NCBI GenBank assembly: GCA_948470475.1
Contig: OX419336.1
Span: forward strand, 23,974,350-24,038,349
Direction of reading: 5' to 3'
DNA: 64,000 nucleotides
Origin: Galaxea fascicularis
Taxonomy: Eukaryota > Cnidaria > Anthozoa > Scleractinia > Euphylliidae
Shown: one piece after another, positions 25,453-37,400 of the stretch
How the letters are laid out: each line of letters starts with the position of its first letter
Numbering within the stretch: the stretch's first letter is position 1
The notes under the pieces: generated by a model
Told to the model about the DNA's origin: nothing
Database searches by the model: none
What the model saw: the letters and a program-made list of their open reading frames with translations, nothing else
Made by a program: the position numbers and the translations under genes

Positions 25453-26960
25453 TCAGTCAACAACAGTCGTGACAAAAAAATTGTTCCTCACTGTCAATTG
25501 GAGTTTGATCGACTCCAACTGGTATGCAATCAATGTGCATCCAAAGTTGGCATTGGTCACACATAACCCATGGCAAATTCTCGTCATCGGAAGGAGAATA
25601 CTCTTGCCAGCATACTTTGCAGTTGTTGTCGTTATTTTGGGGAAGCAATCTTCTCCATTTCCTTCCATTACTCGTACACTTATTTCACGCCCCAGCGTTC
25701 CTTTTCTTTCTGGCTGCCTTTTCTGTTTTTTTTCTTTTCCTTTTTTTCTTGAACTTCCCACTTTTTTGCTTCTTGTTCTCTTCTTTTCACTTCCTTCTTC
25801 TCTTCCCTTTCCCTCAATTTCTTCTGCTTAGCTGCAAGTTCCCTCGCTTTTTTTAATGTCACATCCAGCATAATTTTCATTGAAGTTTCACCGGTTAAAA
25901 AGTTCAGAAGGGTTCTTTTCACATTTTTGTGTTTCACATTGCTACTTTCGCACACGATAGGGTAGATGATTATTTCCTCAAGTACTGGGGAAACTGAAGA
26001 GGACGCCGCCGAAGTTGCATTTGGCCAAGGGGCAGAAGTAGAAAGTGGTTGCTCCTGTATTTTTAATTCATTTGATAAGGACTGAACAGTTGACGCGGCA
26101 GTACGCAGCTTTTTCCAAGTAATAAATGTGGGGCTGCTGTTCAAGTCGTAGCCTTCGTCCAACCTGCGCTTGTACTTCACCTTTACTGGAGTTTCTAAAA
26201 CAGATTCCAGTGCATCAAACACGTCGGAATAGGCACTTTGTTTTGGTTGATCTGATTGGTGAGACACATTGCCTGTTGTTTTTACAAGAACATTTTGATG
26301 AGGCAGCGAAGGCTCGCAGTCCTGGGGCAAAGGAGTGCATGTGGAGGGAAGACAAAACACTCACAGCAATGCTGCCAATGGAGGTTGCCAATGGAGCACC
26401 CGTTTTCCTGCCTTCCCTTGCAAGTCAAATCCAGTGTCATCACAGTTCCAGATTTGGGCGGGACGGTTGACAAGTCCATGTTCTCTCAGAAACTGCGCAT
26501 ACTCAGTGAACCAGATGTCCAAGTCTGCAGCCGATATTTTAGCGCGCTTTTTGTCTAGCGGACGGGCATTTCTCAATCTGATTTTCGGGTTTCTCTTAAT
26601 GAACCCTCTATACCATTTTCTGCCGGGGCGGTTCCTTTGAAATGGAGTTTCTCTTTTGTCCTTTTCAATGAACTTTTGTACAGAGTTGAGAAATTCACTG
26701 ACAGAAAGGCCAAAACCACGCTTCGATCTCTCAACCAACCAGTCAGCCAGCTTATCCTCTTCAGCCACCGTTAAATACGGGATTTTTCTCTTGGCTGCTA
26801 GTTCGTATTTCCCATTGTTTCTATCTCGTAAAGTTGTCTCTGGAATGCCCCACTGTTTTGCTGCCCTCAGCAATGGCATTCCATCTTTGACATCTTTCAG
26901 TGCGTTTTCATATGTTTGCAGGTTTAAACACTTTGGACATAATGAACTGACCTAAAAAGC
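25453..26960 (-). pseudogene. Tigger/pogo-like transposase with C-terminal PHD finger, internally deleted
   Basis: The N-terminal part (26361 to about 26950) has a psq-type HTH (LLRAAKQWGIPETTLRDR), a CENP-B-type region (FQRNRPGRKWYRGFIKRNP) and the first catalytic block (IWNCDDTGFDLQG). A splice-acceptor-like TTTTTAG lies at its upstream edge. The frame then stops. The next frame (25680-26360) holds a linker and a Lys/Glu-rich coiled coil, with the rest of the DDE core missing. A further phase change leads to a PHD finger (25457-25648) with CKVCW, WVMCDQC, WMHIDC and CHDC. So the gene lacks its catalytic middle and is shifted at least once. The PHD suggests chromatin targeting in the ancestor. 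Confidence 0.7.
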
Positions 26961-28100
26961 ATGCAAAGTTCCTGAGTACTTATGTGTCAAGCCATTCATT
27001 TCAAGTACATCAGAACGGTTCTAGCTTAGCCTATACCAAGTTTGACCCACTACCTCGTTAACCCCCTCACTCACTACCATCCTGCTGTGACTTAATACAC
27101 CTTTGCATTAGAAATGAAACACATTTTTCATTAGGGTTAGAAGCCAATACCGGTTTGATGTTTTTTTAAATTTTATACTGTTTTTTTCCTTCCTTGGCCG
27201 CTTACTTGAGCGAGTTGTGCGGCTTAAGAGGTTCAAATGCATATGCATTTCAAAGCCTTGACAACTGTCACGCAAGTTGTCACGGCAGTCATCGCGGCCG
27301 TCTTCTCGATGCATCAGTTTTCGCGCCTTTTCTTTAATAGTTTTAATAGCCTCGGGTAAATCTTCACAAGTGTAAACAGTATATTTTCATGCTATGGACT
27401 ATTAACAGTCGGTACAGTCAAAAGAAAAATATCCCCCTTTACCCTATTGACAATTGGAATGTGTAAAAATATTCAATGTAGTCAAAAATATTATAATTGT
27501 AAAACTAAACTTTCATTATACAAGATAATTTAAAGCAGTCCAAAAACATTTATCAAGGAGATGTTAAAACCGTTTAACAAAAACAAAGACCATTACTATT
27601 TATTTCAGGGTTTTCTAGTCTGCTTTGAGAAATGTAAGTTCTCTAGGGTTATAGGTCGCGGACCAAGGGCCTCCACGTAAAAAGTGTTGATGTTTTTTCA
27701 AGGGTTGATAAAATAAAAAATTTAAACTCTACAGCAATTTCTTTCCTGCCAGAAGAAATAAGTGTCTCTGTTAACTTGTTTTGCAAAAAAACAGGTGCTC
27801 CCGTTCAGTTTTATCCCTGCACAAGCTAAGTAAACTTGACAATGTACTTTACGGAGCCGCAAAATAAAACAATTCAAGAAAGACAATTAGACCTACCTGT
27901 CAACAAACTTGAATTTCTCGCTTTCAACATCAGCGGGAGGGCCGGAACTTCGTCATACGAAAGAATACTCATCAATATTTAATCGTCCACCTTGGTTTTC
28001 GGTCGTATTTTATTTCACGAGAAGATATGACATAATGTTCGGAAAACTTGCGGACCAAGGACCTCGCAGACCAAGGGCCACATACTGTATAGCTGTCAAA
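26961..28100. other. non-coding region with repeated GACCAAGGGCC motifs
   Basis: No gene is visible. GGACCAAGGGCCTCC occurs near 27660. GGACCAAGGACC and GACCAAGGGCC occur near 28053-28080. They may be edges of a repeat. Confidence 0.4.
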
Positions 28101-28129
28101 ATGTCAAGGAGTTGGACCATGAATGTGAT

Positions 28130-28990
28130 ATGGCACAACCTAAGGCATGCACCTCCAGTTTGTTGAAAGACAAGTTTCTAAAGATCAATCCTAAATTTGC
28201 CCATCTCAAATCATTTCTCCTGGTTGTACTAACTTACAGGAAACAAAATTTGGAAAATCTCCGAGTGGTTCATATGCAAGTTATCAGTTACAGTTCTCCG
28301 ATTGACTCAGTGCCTAGAGCAGACTGCAATGATTGTAATGATGACCAAAATGCTATATCTGCGTTTCCTGCATTTCTTTTGCAACATTGTGAACAGTACA
28401 AAAAGCCAGATGGTTTGAGCAGGAAGCAAGAAGCGCTCCTGGATCATTTGACTGTTGATGAGGCAAAGCTCACTAACACAGAGAAGACTACAAGAGAACA
28501 AGCAGCCTCCCAAGAATGGAATGCTGAAAGGAAATTTCGGTTTACAGCTTCTAATTTCCACACCATTGCAAAAAGGAAAAGAAATCATGCCTCTTTAGTA
28601 AACAATCTGCCTCATCCCAAGTCATTTACTTCCAAGCAGACAGAACATGGGAAAACCTATGAACCTGTAGCCTTGAAAGAATATGGAAAGTATATGTTTG
28701 CAGCTAGGAATCCAGTTGCAGTGTTAAAAAGTGGACTCGTAGTGAGTTTGGCCTGTCCAATTTTGGCAGCATTGCCAGATGGCAAAGTCATTGATCATAG
28801 TTGTAGTAAGCCTTTTGGACTAGTAGAGGGTAAATGTCCCTTCAGTAAGTTTCATGTAAGTCCCTTAGATGCATGTGCAGATGGAAGTTTCTTTGCAGAA
28901 AATGTAAATGGCCAGCCAAGACTGAAAAGGGGACATCAGTACTACTTTCAAATACAGGGTAAACTTGCTGTTACAGGGGCTAGCGGGTGA
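28130..28990 (+). pseudogene. YqaJ-like nuclease of an ISL2EU element, C-terminally broken
   Basis: The first ATG in frame is at 28130. The YqaJ/lambda-exonuclease-like domain is visible in order: EQAASQEWNAERKFRFTAS, then EHGKTYEPVALKEY, then ILAALPDGKVIDHS with the active Asp, then GLVEGKCPF with the E-x-K motif, then HQYYFQIQGKLAVTG. The frame stops at 28990. The expected continuation is recognisable to about 29140 in other phases (IYTTKG, then FDPQF), so the gene is frameshifted. In ISL2EU elements this nuclease accompanies a THAP-DDE transposase, which follows here on the opposite strand. Confidence 0.78.
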
Positions 28991-29424
28991 TTTTGTAATT
29001 TACACCACAAAGGCATGAGTGTAGAGAGGATCACATTTGATCCTCAGTTCTAGGACACATTGAATGAATGCCTTAAGAACTGCTATTTCAATCACTTTAT
29101 AGAGCAAGCCGCTTTAGAATTCTGTAAACATTAGAAAAGCGTGTCATTGTTGTTAAATTCTAGCAATGAAACATATGTCTAAAACAGAGTATCAACCTTG
29201 ATGTCTTTCAAAATAAACTTTTGTAATATTATTTTCTTTATTCCTAGTTCTTGAGCACAAGGACTGTACGAAGATAAATGACAGTTTACTAGCTCCTAGT
29301 GCACAAAGATGCTGAAACCCCAGTTTACCAAATCTGTGCTCTTTCTGAGACATAACATTAGGGTCTGGCGCTTTTATTAAATAATGTTGTCTTCTGTAGA
29401 AGGCATTATTGCTTTACCTAAATG
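28991..29424. other. YqaJ remnant and convergent 3' region
   Basis: The first 150 bases hold out-of-frame YqaJ remnants. The rest is A/T-rich non-coding DNA with AATAAA-like signals. Confidence 0.4.
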
Positions 29425-30549
29425 TTATGTGGAAATAAGAGGATCGTGCATGTTACACAAAAAGGCACAGACACTCGACATTTTATTTACTACCCCAAAT
29501 AGACTAAGTGGTACGACACTATCCCAAATGCAGAAGTTCTTGACTTTGTTAATAGCTTGTTGAATATGTATTCTTACCGAGGCAGTTTCCTGGGTCTTGA
29601 CAACATCTTGTGCTGTCATCTGGGTATACAACCCTAGAAAAGGTGAAATTTTTAGGTTCACACCCAGTGGAAGGAGATCTTCAATTGTAAACCCTTTATC
29701 GGCCATCACAGTGTTACCTGTATCAAAATCTAACTTCAGAAAACCACTTCTGTCATCGATTTTGCAATCAGAAATACTTCCACTGTATAGTTGACTGATA
29801 AAAGTTACAGCTCCACTGGGAGCAATTCCGACTACGCCTTTCAGAGTTATGTGGTTCTTATACGAGCTGAACAGTTTCGAATTCAAAAGAAGGCTGGAAG
29901 GCATCTGACATCTAATCTCTGTGCAATCGATTATTACACGGGTGGAAGAGTATTTGTCTTTAAAGCTGTCTGGCATAGTAGCATGAACAACCTCCTTATT
30001 TGCCCATATAGATACCTGACCAAATTTAAGATACAAGTAATTTATCCAGGACAGGAATATCCTGCTCACTGTTGACTGAGAGATATGAAACAAGTGAGCC
30101 AGATGCTTTTCTGCAAATCCCCTTCTCAGTCTGCAGAGTACAAGGAAAACCTCCTCTCTTGCTTCTAAGCTCCTTTTTCTAACTTTGTGAGTGCATTCTT
30201 CTGGTTCCTCGGTTTCATTGTCGTTCTCATTATAAAAACGCTGTGGGACACTTCTTTCTTTTGACGAGCAGTACCTAATGTTCTCCCCATTTGTTCCAGT
30301 GGTAAAAAATTCATATACAGCATTAAATAGCAAAGACCCTTCTGACGTTTCAAAACCTTTAGTGAAGCATTTTGAAGCTCCAAACTCTTCAGTTTTTCGA
30401 GACGTGTTTCCTTTCGTATCCGTGTCATTTTGCACGTCATGATCAGCAGAGCTACCAGTCGCTGATGAAGTGCAGTTATCAGTGTTGGTTTCAGTTGTAA
30501 ACGTTGTTTGAGATACTGTCAACTCTGTGTCTGTATTTGACATAAACAT
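29425..30549 (-). CDS. ISL2EU/Harbinger-type DDE transposase with substituted catalytic Glu
   Basis: The 374-codon frame has an HTH (LAHLFHISQSTVSRIFLSWINYL) and a DDE_4-type core: VIIDCTEIRCQMPSS with the first Asp, VMADKGFTIEDLL with the second, and RIHIQQAINKVKNF where relatives have RIHVERAI. The final Glu is thus Gln. The N-terminal THAP finger lies upstream in another phase. The frame is long and open, but the missing Glu and split THAP indicate an inactive copy. Confidence 0.82.
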   Translation of the reverse strand: MFMSNTDTELTVSQTTFTTETNTDNCTSSATGSSADHDVQNDTDTKGNTSRKTEEFGASKCFTKGFETSEGSLLFNAVYEFFTTGTNGENIRYCSSKERSVPQRFYNENDNETEEPEECTHKVRKRSLEAREEVFLVLCRLRRGFAEKHLAHLFHISQSTVSRIFLSWINYLYLKFGQVSIWANKEVVHATMPDSFKDKYSSTRVIIDCTEIRCQMPSSLLLNSKLFSSYKNHITLKGVVGIAPSGAVTFISQLYSGSISDCKIDDRSGFLKLDFDTGNTVMADKGFTIEDLLPLGVNLKISPFLGLYTQMTAQDVVKTQETASVRIHIQQAINKVKNFCIWDSVVPLSLFGVVNKMSSVCAFLCNMHDPLIST

Positions 30550-30572
30550 ACGTTTCTTAGGAGGCTTTCTCT

Positions 30573-30860
30573 TTAGCGGAGAACTTTGTGACCAAGAAAA
30601 ACGTGACAGCCGACCCCTTTCCTGACATAAATATGCTGGCCTCCAATAGACTTAACAAAGTCCTCAGGTTTAAAGTGACGAGAGCAAATCTTTGTGTTTT
30701 GGTTGACAGTAAAATCCTTACATTCGTCGCAACAAATAGCATGCAACCAACGTTTCTTGAGGTTCACATCATCTGGAAACTTGAAGTAGGAAATCTTCTT
30801 CCCATTTTCAGTCCTGTACAGCTTTTTGGTGCAGTTAGGAACATAACAACTTGCCGGCAT
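30573..30860 (-). pseudogene. THAP zinc finger of the ISL2EU transposase, frameshifted
   Basis: The frame has the C2CH ligands (CYVPNC, then CSRHF), the conserved FKFPDDVNLKKRW helix and FKPEDF, so the DNA-binding THAP fold is complete. It runs out of phase with the transposase, ending GHKVLR with a stop. The Lys/Arg-rich linker continues in a third phase toward the DDE frame. A small indel near 30600-30625 explains it. Confidence 0.75.
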
Positions 30861-30949
30861 ATTTAAAATTTGGCACTCTTCGCATCAGGGGGCCATTTTT
30901 TCTCGGCCCAACTAGCCTCATTTTTGCATGTATCGCTCCCAGTCCCTTT

Positions 30950-31907
30950 TCATCTTGCATAGGGTGTATGACGAACAATTGTGTCGTTGACTACTGATTC
31001 AAGGATCTTACTTGGGACACTTAGCAATGATATCAGTCTATAATTGCAGCAATCAGTTTCATCGTCCTTTTTATTTACTGGAGTAAGCCTTGCAGTTTTC
31101 CAGCTAGTGAACACCCTGCTGGTAATAATGGAGAGTCAGAATAGGCCAAGGAGTGACGGGACAATCGCATCGCCCGCCAGCTTCAAAAGTTTTGGAGGTA
31201 TATTATCAGGACCCATGGATTTCCTTGTTTTTAGCGCTTTTATTTTGTCCACTACTAAAGACTTTGAGACATGGACATCTGTGAGTTGAGGAATATCTGT
31301 CTCGCCCTTGTCTGTGCAAGTTTTCTCATGTCCACTGCTTGTAGGTGGGGGTAAGTTGTTGGTCAGGTTTGCTTTTTCGAGTCCATAAATTCCAGGATGC
31401 CGTCATCCTATTTAAGAGGCCCGATATTTTTGCGGACCTTAGGGTTGGTAGCCCTTTTAAAAAGATTCCAGTATGTGCTCGAGCACTTGACTTCATTAAA
31501 AATGGTGGAAAAATGGGATGATTTAGCTTTTCTTAAATCAGACGTAACTTCGTTCCTGACTCGTTTGTAATTAGACCACTGCTCTGGGCATTTACTAGAA
31601 ATTGCCGCCTTAAACAGTTTATATCGTCGGTTCATTTTGTGACGAATTTCGCATGTTATCCATGGGGAGGAGAAGCTTCTCGCCTTTATCTTGCTCCACG
31701 CAGCATGTTCATTGGAGATATCATTAAATAGTCGTTCCCAAACCCATATCTGGTCGTCAGGATCTTCGAAGATGGATACGATGTGGAATGGAGTACATTC
31801 AAGATCATGTTTAAATTTCTCTATGTCCATTCTTTTGTAGTTCCTAGCTGAGCATTTAGACAGTTGATTGACAAAATCAGCGAAACGACCTTTGCATTCG
31901 TCATCTA
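30950..31907 (-). mobile_element. second LINE (CR1/L2-like): inter-domain linker and RT start
   Basis: The minus-strand frame 31408-31907 encodes FKHDLECTPFHIVSIFEDPDDQIWVW and PWITCEIRHKMNRRYKLFKAA, the linker between endonuclease and RT of CR1/L2-type LINEs. Downstream (31010-31400) other phases hold RT start motifs (SMGPDNIPPKLLK, SWKTARLTPVNKK). Frameshifts are present. The element is cut near 30940 and split at 31908 by a MITE. Confidence 0.75.
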
Positions 31908-31909
31908 TA

Positions 31910-32596
31910 CAGTATTGTGCAAAAGTAATGCAAACGTAATTCGGCGAATTTCGCCGCACTCTGCGATAATTCGAGCGAATTTTCGTTTGTATCGAGTGAT
32001 TTTTTGCTTGCTGTAAATGATACATTTAACTCACTTTATTCTGTCTCCCTCGCATCACAAACATGACAAGTAAACATTAACATGGACCAAGCGAAATTTT
32101 ACAATGGCTATGTTTACACATCCAATTAAAGGTTTCACATTCTAGAAATGAAACGTACCTGTTCACGGTCCTCTTTAGAAAGTAAAACTGGGAGACACTA
32201 CACACTGGCTTCAGTTCCAGCCACAATACATACATTTTGAACGAGGAGAGCGTCCACATTTGATGTCCAGTTCAGCAAATGGATCACCTAATTCCGGAAA
32301 AAGTTTATGCCATGTTGATGCTGCGGATTCACGCGTTTTTGCCATATAAATTATAAGGTTTGTATGGAATATACCTTCGTTTACTTACATGTGTGTTTCA
32401 GTGACCTTTCCGTATTTTGTCGTTTTGTTTATGGTTGCTGTGCGAAATTTCGCTTCTGCGAATTTTCGAAATAGCGATTTTCCGTTTGTCCTTGCAAAAT
32501 ATCATGCGATATTTCCTCGAAATTTCGTTCAAAAGTTCGCGAGAACAATAAACGAAATTCGTCGAATTTCGTTTGCATTACTTTTGCTCAATACTG
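31910..32596. mobile_element. TA-flanked Tc1/mariner-type MITE inserted in the LINE
   Basis: The left end reads CAGTATTGTGCAAAAGTAAT and the right end is its inverse with one or two differences. TA lies on each side (31908-31909, 32597-32598). The 687-bp interior has no transposase. Subterminal DNA is rich in GAAATTTCG palindromic units, recalling the CTCGAAA arrays of the larger Tc1 element. LINE sequence resumes after 32598. Confidence 0.85.
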
Positions 32597-32598
32597 TA

Positions 32599-33130
32599 GG
32601 AAGTATGTCTGTAAGCGGCAGTGTTTGAGTCCTGATCACTGAAGAAAACAGGAGTGCTCAACGACCAAATCTTGGACAAAGCTCCATTATTATGTTTGAT
32701 GAGTTGTACACACTAGTAGACTGCTCTGCAGTTACAGTGTAATATTTAACATGCGTGGGAAAAAAATAGCCGCTCCTCAGGGCCAGCGAGCAGAGGATTA
32801 CAGAATGATTGTTACCAACCAGCATTATGTTAACATAGCTATTTTCAGCCAGCAAATTGTTTTGTGTCCCATTTAATTACTAGCAGTTTGAGAATTTGGA
32901 GTTTGCCTGCCAGGAGGATTTGGTTAAATATTGCTTTTGCCAGCAGACATGGTGATATCAAATTCCCAGACAGCGTTATTAAGAACAAATTTTGTAGTTG
33001 TTGCACGCGTTCCCTTTCCATTTGTTTGCAAATGGTATTTCTATAAAGCTTTTGAAACTACCATTAAAACTCTTTTCTTTGGTTTAGCTTATAAAATTGT
33101 ATTTTAGCAATGCTCATAGGTTATCTTGTG
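32599..33130 (-). other. LINE remnant then non-coding DNA
   Basis: The first 80 bases continue the LINE on the minus strand. The rest shows nothing recognisable. Confidence 0.35.
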
Positions 33131-33440
33131 GAAGCAGGTTGACCGAGTGGTTTAGGGCGCTGGATTTCAATGCGGTGACCCGGATACAAATCCTGCTTTA
33201 GCCACTAGCTGGTTTGTTGTGGGTAATTTCTTTTTTCAACTACTTGGTCATCCTTGTGAATAGCCAACTGGTCTGCCTCCCTCCAGTTGGGATTCTTAAC
33301 CTTGTTGTGTTCGTTGGTATTATTTTTTTTCATTTACCCTGAAAAGCCCCTCAAGGGGAGTGGCAATTAAGTATCCATGAGTAATATTTGGACATATTTG
33401 GAGTTTATTATTGTTATTATTATTATTATTATTATTATTC
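33131..33440 (+). mobile_element. tRNA-derived SINE with TTA microsatellite tail
   Basis: The head carries a pol III A box (GACCGAGTGGTTTAGGGC, Leu-tRNA-like, about 33140-33158) and a B-box-like GGATACAAATCC (33182-33193). A unique body with CCCCTCAAGGGGAGTGGC follows. The end is a (TTA/ATT)n tract at about 33405-33440. Confidence 0.7.
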
Positions 33441-34415
33441 ACAATATGATCAGTATCATGTATCAAACGTCACTGACCTGAGTAAAATTGGAGGCTTCAT
33501 CAGTGTCACCCTTGTGCTTTACCTTACGATATTGACAATATTAGCAACGTGAGCACAGGGAGACTATATTACACTAGTGCAATAGCTACAATTGAAGCTA
33601 TTTCAATTTTTAAGTTGTGCTTTGGTTGCCCTGGTCCCCCCCCCTCGCATGTTTGTACAAGCAAGAGTATTACCCTGTAGACTGAAAACTGTCGGCTTGA
33701 GTTGTTTGTGGGGGACTCCCCAGGGGTTGGTTACCCCAGCTCGCCTTTGTTCCCAGACAAACCACAACAAGATGAAAGTTTTCAGTCTTTTCAGGGGGTA
33801 TCATTGGGTCACCAACCCAACTCATTGTCGCCAGGAGGTTTTCAAAGTGCTGTTACTCTTTATCAGGAAATGCTGATATTATTGGTTACAAGGAAGATCT
33901 AATGGTTTGATAGAAAACGTGTGTGCGATTGTTTGGTTTTCAACAGCTATGATTGGCGCATTTCAATCCTCGCTGTGTCTATGTCGTGATGACTCTCCGA
34001 TTATTGCGTTTCTCGATTGCTTTGGAATTTCAATTCCAATATCCTGTCGATGTTGTTCGAGTGAAGTCTTTTGTGTTTACCAGTGAGGATCCTACTATAC
34101 ATACACCATACTACGCTGGCGATGTATGGTGTTGTCTATGTGTCCTTAAACGGCAAAAGGTCTGGGAAGGAACGAATGGGATGTTACGGTCATGTTCCTT
34201 GATTCTGTCTGGCATGGGTCTTCAAGTTCCGCTGGAGAACACTTTTGGCGCAGTTGCAGGGAAATGTTAAGCTTGGTGTACGTCTTTCAGTCGTACGAGA
34301 TGTGATGTAAGTGTAGTCTGTGACTTAAAAGCGGCGCGTATGCCTTAATGCAGTTGTAGACAGCGGCAAAATTGTTCAGATAGTTTGGTTGGTCGTTTTA
34401 TCACGAGAGTTACTG
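33441..34415. other. no feature recognised
   Basis: Mixed-composition DNA with a C8 run at about 33638. Short frames are present but none resembles a known family or shows splice structure. Confidence 0.4.
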
Positions 34416-37400
34416 CTATGGTTTCAACAGGTCTACCAGAAGCTGAGCTCGGAGATGTGGGGCATCTTGAAAGGTCCATGTGAAAGCTTCATTAAACCCG
34501 TTACAAATGTCTTGCACACAAAACAAAACACCAACGCCACAACTACCTGAACCATTACTTATTGTAGGCTTATCTGGCATTGGTATTTTGAATCTTTGAA
34601 CACGACCCCAAGAACTTGATTCGAAGCACGGAAAGCTAGTTGCTTGCTGGAAAGTTCTCAAAATACCTTTAATCGTGTTCTCTATCTCATTAGTGATGGG
34701 GCAATGATAACCATCGTCAAACTGCACCTCATGTTCCTTGAGAAAGAAAATCGCAGGTCCCCAGTGACAACCATGTAAATGCATCGGAAGAAATAATGTA
34801 CGTACCTTACTCATGTCAACATTAGCACAAAGTTGGTAAATTGTGTTGCTTCCAAAGTCGGATGTCATGTAGCTGGGAAGCATGGCAAAGACCTCTTCTT
34901 GACAACGCTCATTAGCAAAATCAGTACTTGGTTATCAACAAATTTATTATTTCATCATTCAGGTATCGTACACAGCACAGAGCAGACAAATCTTGAGAGG
35001 TTATCTTGTAGCCTTTGAAATCCACAAGCGGGCTGCCACTTGTATTCCACCGATCAAGAAGGGCTCTCGCCACCATTTCCCTGTCCACCTCCGGAATCCC
35101 TTTGAAGGCCTCAGCCATCCACCGTACTTCATCTGGCACTTGCCTCGCTACATTTCGTATTGTGTCGTACCTAGTAAGGATTCGTAATCCTTTTAGTGTA
35201 AAAGAACCGTACTGTGTATATTCTACAACGTATTCCTGGCCTCTCCTCTTTTTGTTAATGAATTCACGAAGTGCCTTCATAGGTAGCTGTAAGACAGATA
35301 TTGGGGGAACTTTGTCAACAGCTAGAGGATCCTGAGTTTTAATATTGTACACACTTCAGAATTCTACGTGGCGTTGCAAAGCTGTTGTCTTGGCATTTGA
35401 TGTCTTCTACTGTCCAATAACTCACGTCAAAGTTTGGCGATGGCATTTTCCTCACTTCCTTGTCGCTAGAGAGGGTTAGAAAAGTTTCAGTGGGTCTGTC
35501 CACAGTTTCAGTCGCGCTGATGTCGTTGACATGCGAAGGTTGAAGGAACATCACATTCTTCCTTTGCACTATCATTCTCAGCCTTAATTCGTTTGGCGGA
35601 CCTTGGTGCTTTCCCACAGTTTTCTTCCTTATGTTTGTTGAGTAAAGGAGGTGTTTCAACTTTTTCCTCAGTCTTTCTCAGTGTTTTCGCTTTCGTCCAA
35701 AATGCGATGTTGACTCGAAAGACACAGATCTGTTGAATGCCGACGCTGGAAGCCACATGTCGTCTTCTGGCCCATACCCTTTGAATCGGACTTTATTCTC
35801 ATAAGCTAGGTCTTTATTTAGGTGACGTTCTAGCACATCTTCCACTTCATAAAACCCATCATCTAGTTCGCTTGCTTCTTCAATTTGGTCAGAATTTTCT
35901 GAGGCAAGAACGGAAGGTCTCTCATCATATGGACGAAAGTCCAAATTCTCTAGACGGCTGTGAGATGTTTCGTGCAACCTGTACTTTGAAAAACTATCTG
36001 AAACAGGAAGCAGCTGTACTAAACCTAAAATTCCTCTCGGTGATCTCCATGAAGTTAAAACAATGTCTTCGCCTACTTCATAATACCCGTCATCGTCGCG
36101 GTCATATACAGAACATCTCACTCTGACTGGTGGGTTATCCTTGAGCTTGAAACTCAAAACCTCAGTTCCATCCTTAGTCGATTCAATCTGTTCTATGCAC
36201 GCTATTAGATAAAAACTGTTTCTATCGGAGGTCTTCTTTATTGCCACATCTCTGTATACAACTATGTCATGCTCCGGATTTAGTGGTTCCTTTCCTGGCA
36301 AGAATTTCGAGGCCCAGTGTCTTTTCTGATGACACCTCGAGATATATTCTCTGGGCAAAAGCAATTTTATAGGCTGGTTTATGTGGATATAATTCAGCTT
36401 CCCATTTTCAGACTTCGAAATCATCCATTTCTGCCCGTGACTTTCTACTGTGTGATTCTCCAATTCCTCATCTCCACTTTCAAGTATCGCATTATCTGAT
36501 GTCAAATGGTTCTGTGCACTCTCACATTCCTCTTCGTCGCAATCCTTGTCCAGCTCTAACTGCGTCTCTGCCGCAAGAGATCCCGCACTGACTTTCAAAT
36601 CCAACTTGTTATAATTGTCAGGGAGGTCACCGTTCACTATTTGCAAGCCGCTGGGCTGTTTGTATTTGTAGGGAATGTGCCACCTTTCACTGTCCTTCAA
36701 CAGATTGACGCAAGGCTGGGGCATATATTTCTCGAACAGGTCTTGCCCTTTCTTGACACCTTCACGGTGAGCCTGTCTTTGTTGTTCTTTAAATGCCTCA
36801 TACGTCTTTGGGTACTGAGGTTCTGAAATCATGGACCTTTCATGAGACATGAATGCGAATGCTAGCTTTTTACGTTTGGATGAAGATTTCACGTCAATTC
36901 CAGCTGCTGCGACACGTTTCTTGGCATTCATGTTAAACTGAACCTTCACGCTCTTGTCTAACATGTCTCCAAGAGTTGGTTGGGAATCCAGGGACTGTAG
37001 TTCAGTTGTCTTTCCCTGAAGCTTGCTGATAATGCATTCAGTACTCTTGGTGCCAGAGTTGTAGGGCGACGCCCACAGTTTGCCTTCGTCTGGGAAGTGG
37101 TGGAACATTGCAAGTTGATGTAATGTTGCCGCTGCAAATAATATTTCTGCTGTCAGGTAGCATCCCCGAGTTATGAAATTTCCTCTTTTGGCTGGATTTT
37201 TCTTCGCCCCAGGTTTAGAATTTAGTGGGAATTTCTGAAGTTCGAGAACCTTCCTCCACAGACGCAGTATCGTTATTCCACAAGAAACAGATTTCTGAAC
37301 ATCGAAAGGACCACCAAAATCTGGTTTCCTGAAAGGTTCAATTAAGTTAAAAACTGCTCGAATGTAGAAGCTTGTTCCTTGTGAACCAGGAACGTATAAA

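Noticed and set aside
25469..25856. Phe/Leu-rich plus-strand frames
   Set aside because: They are antisense of the Lys/Glu-rich coiled coil of the Tigger-PHD gene.
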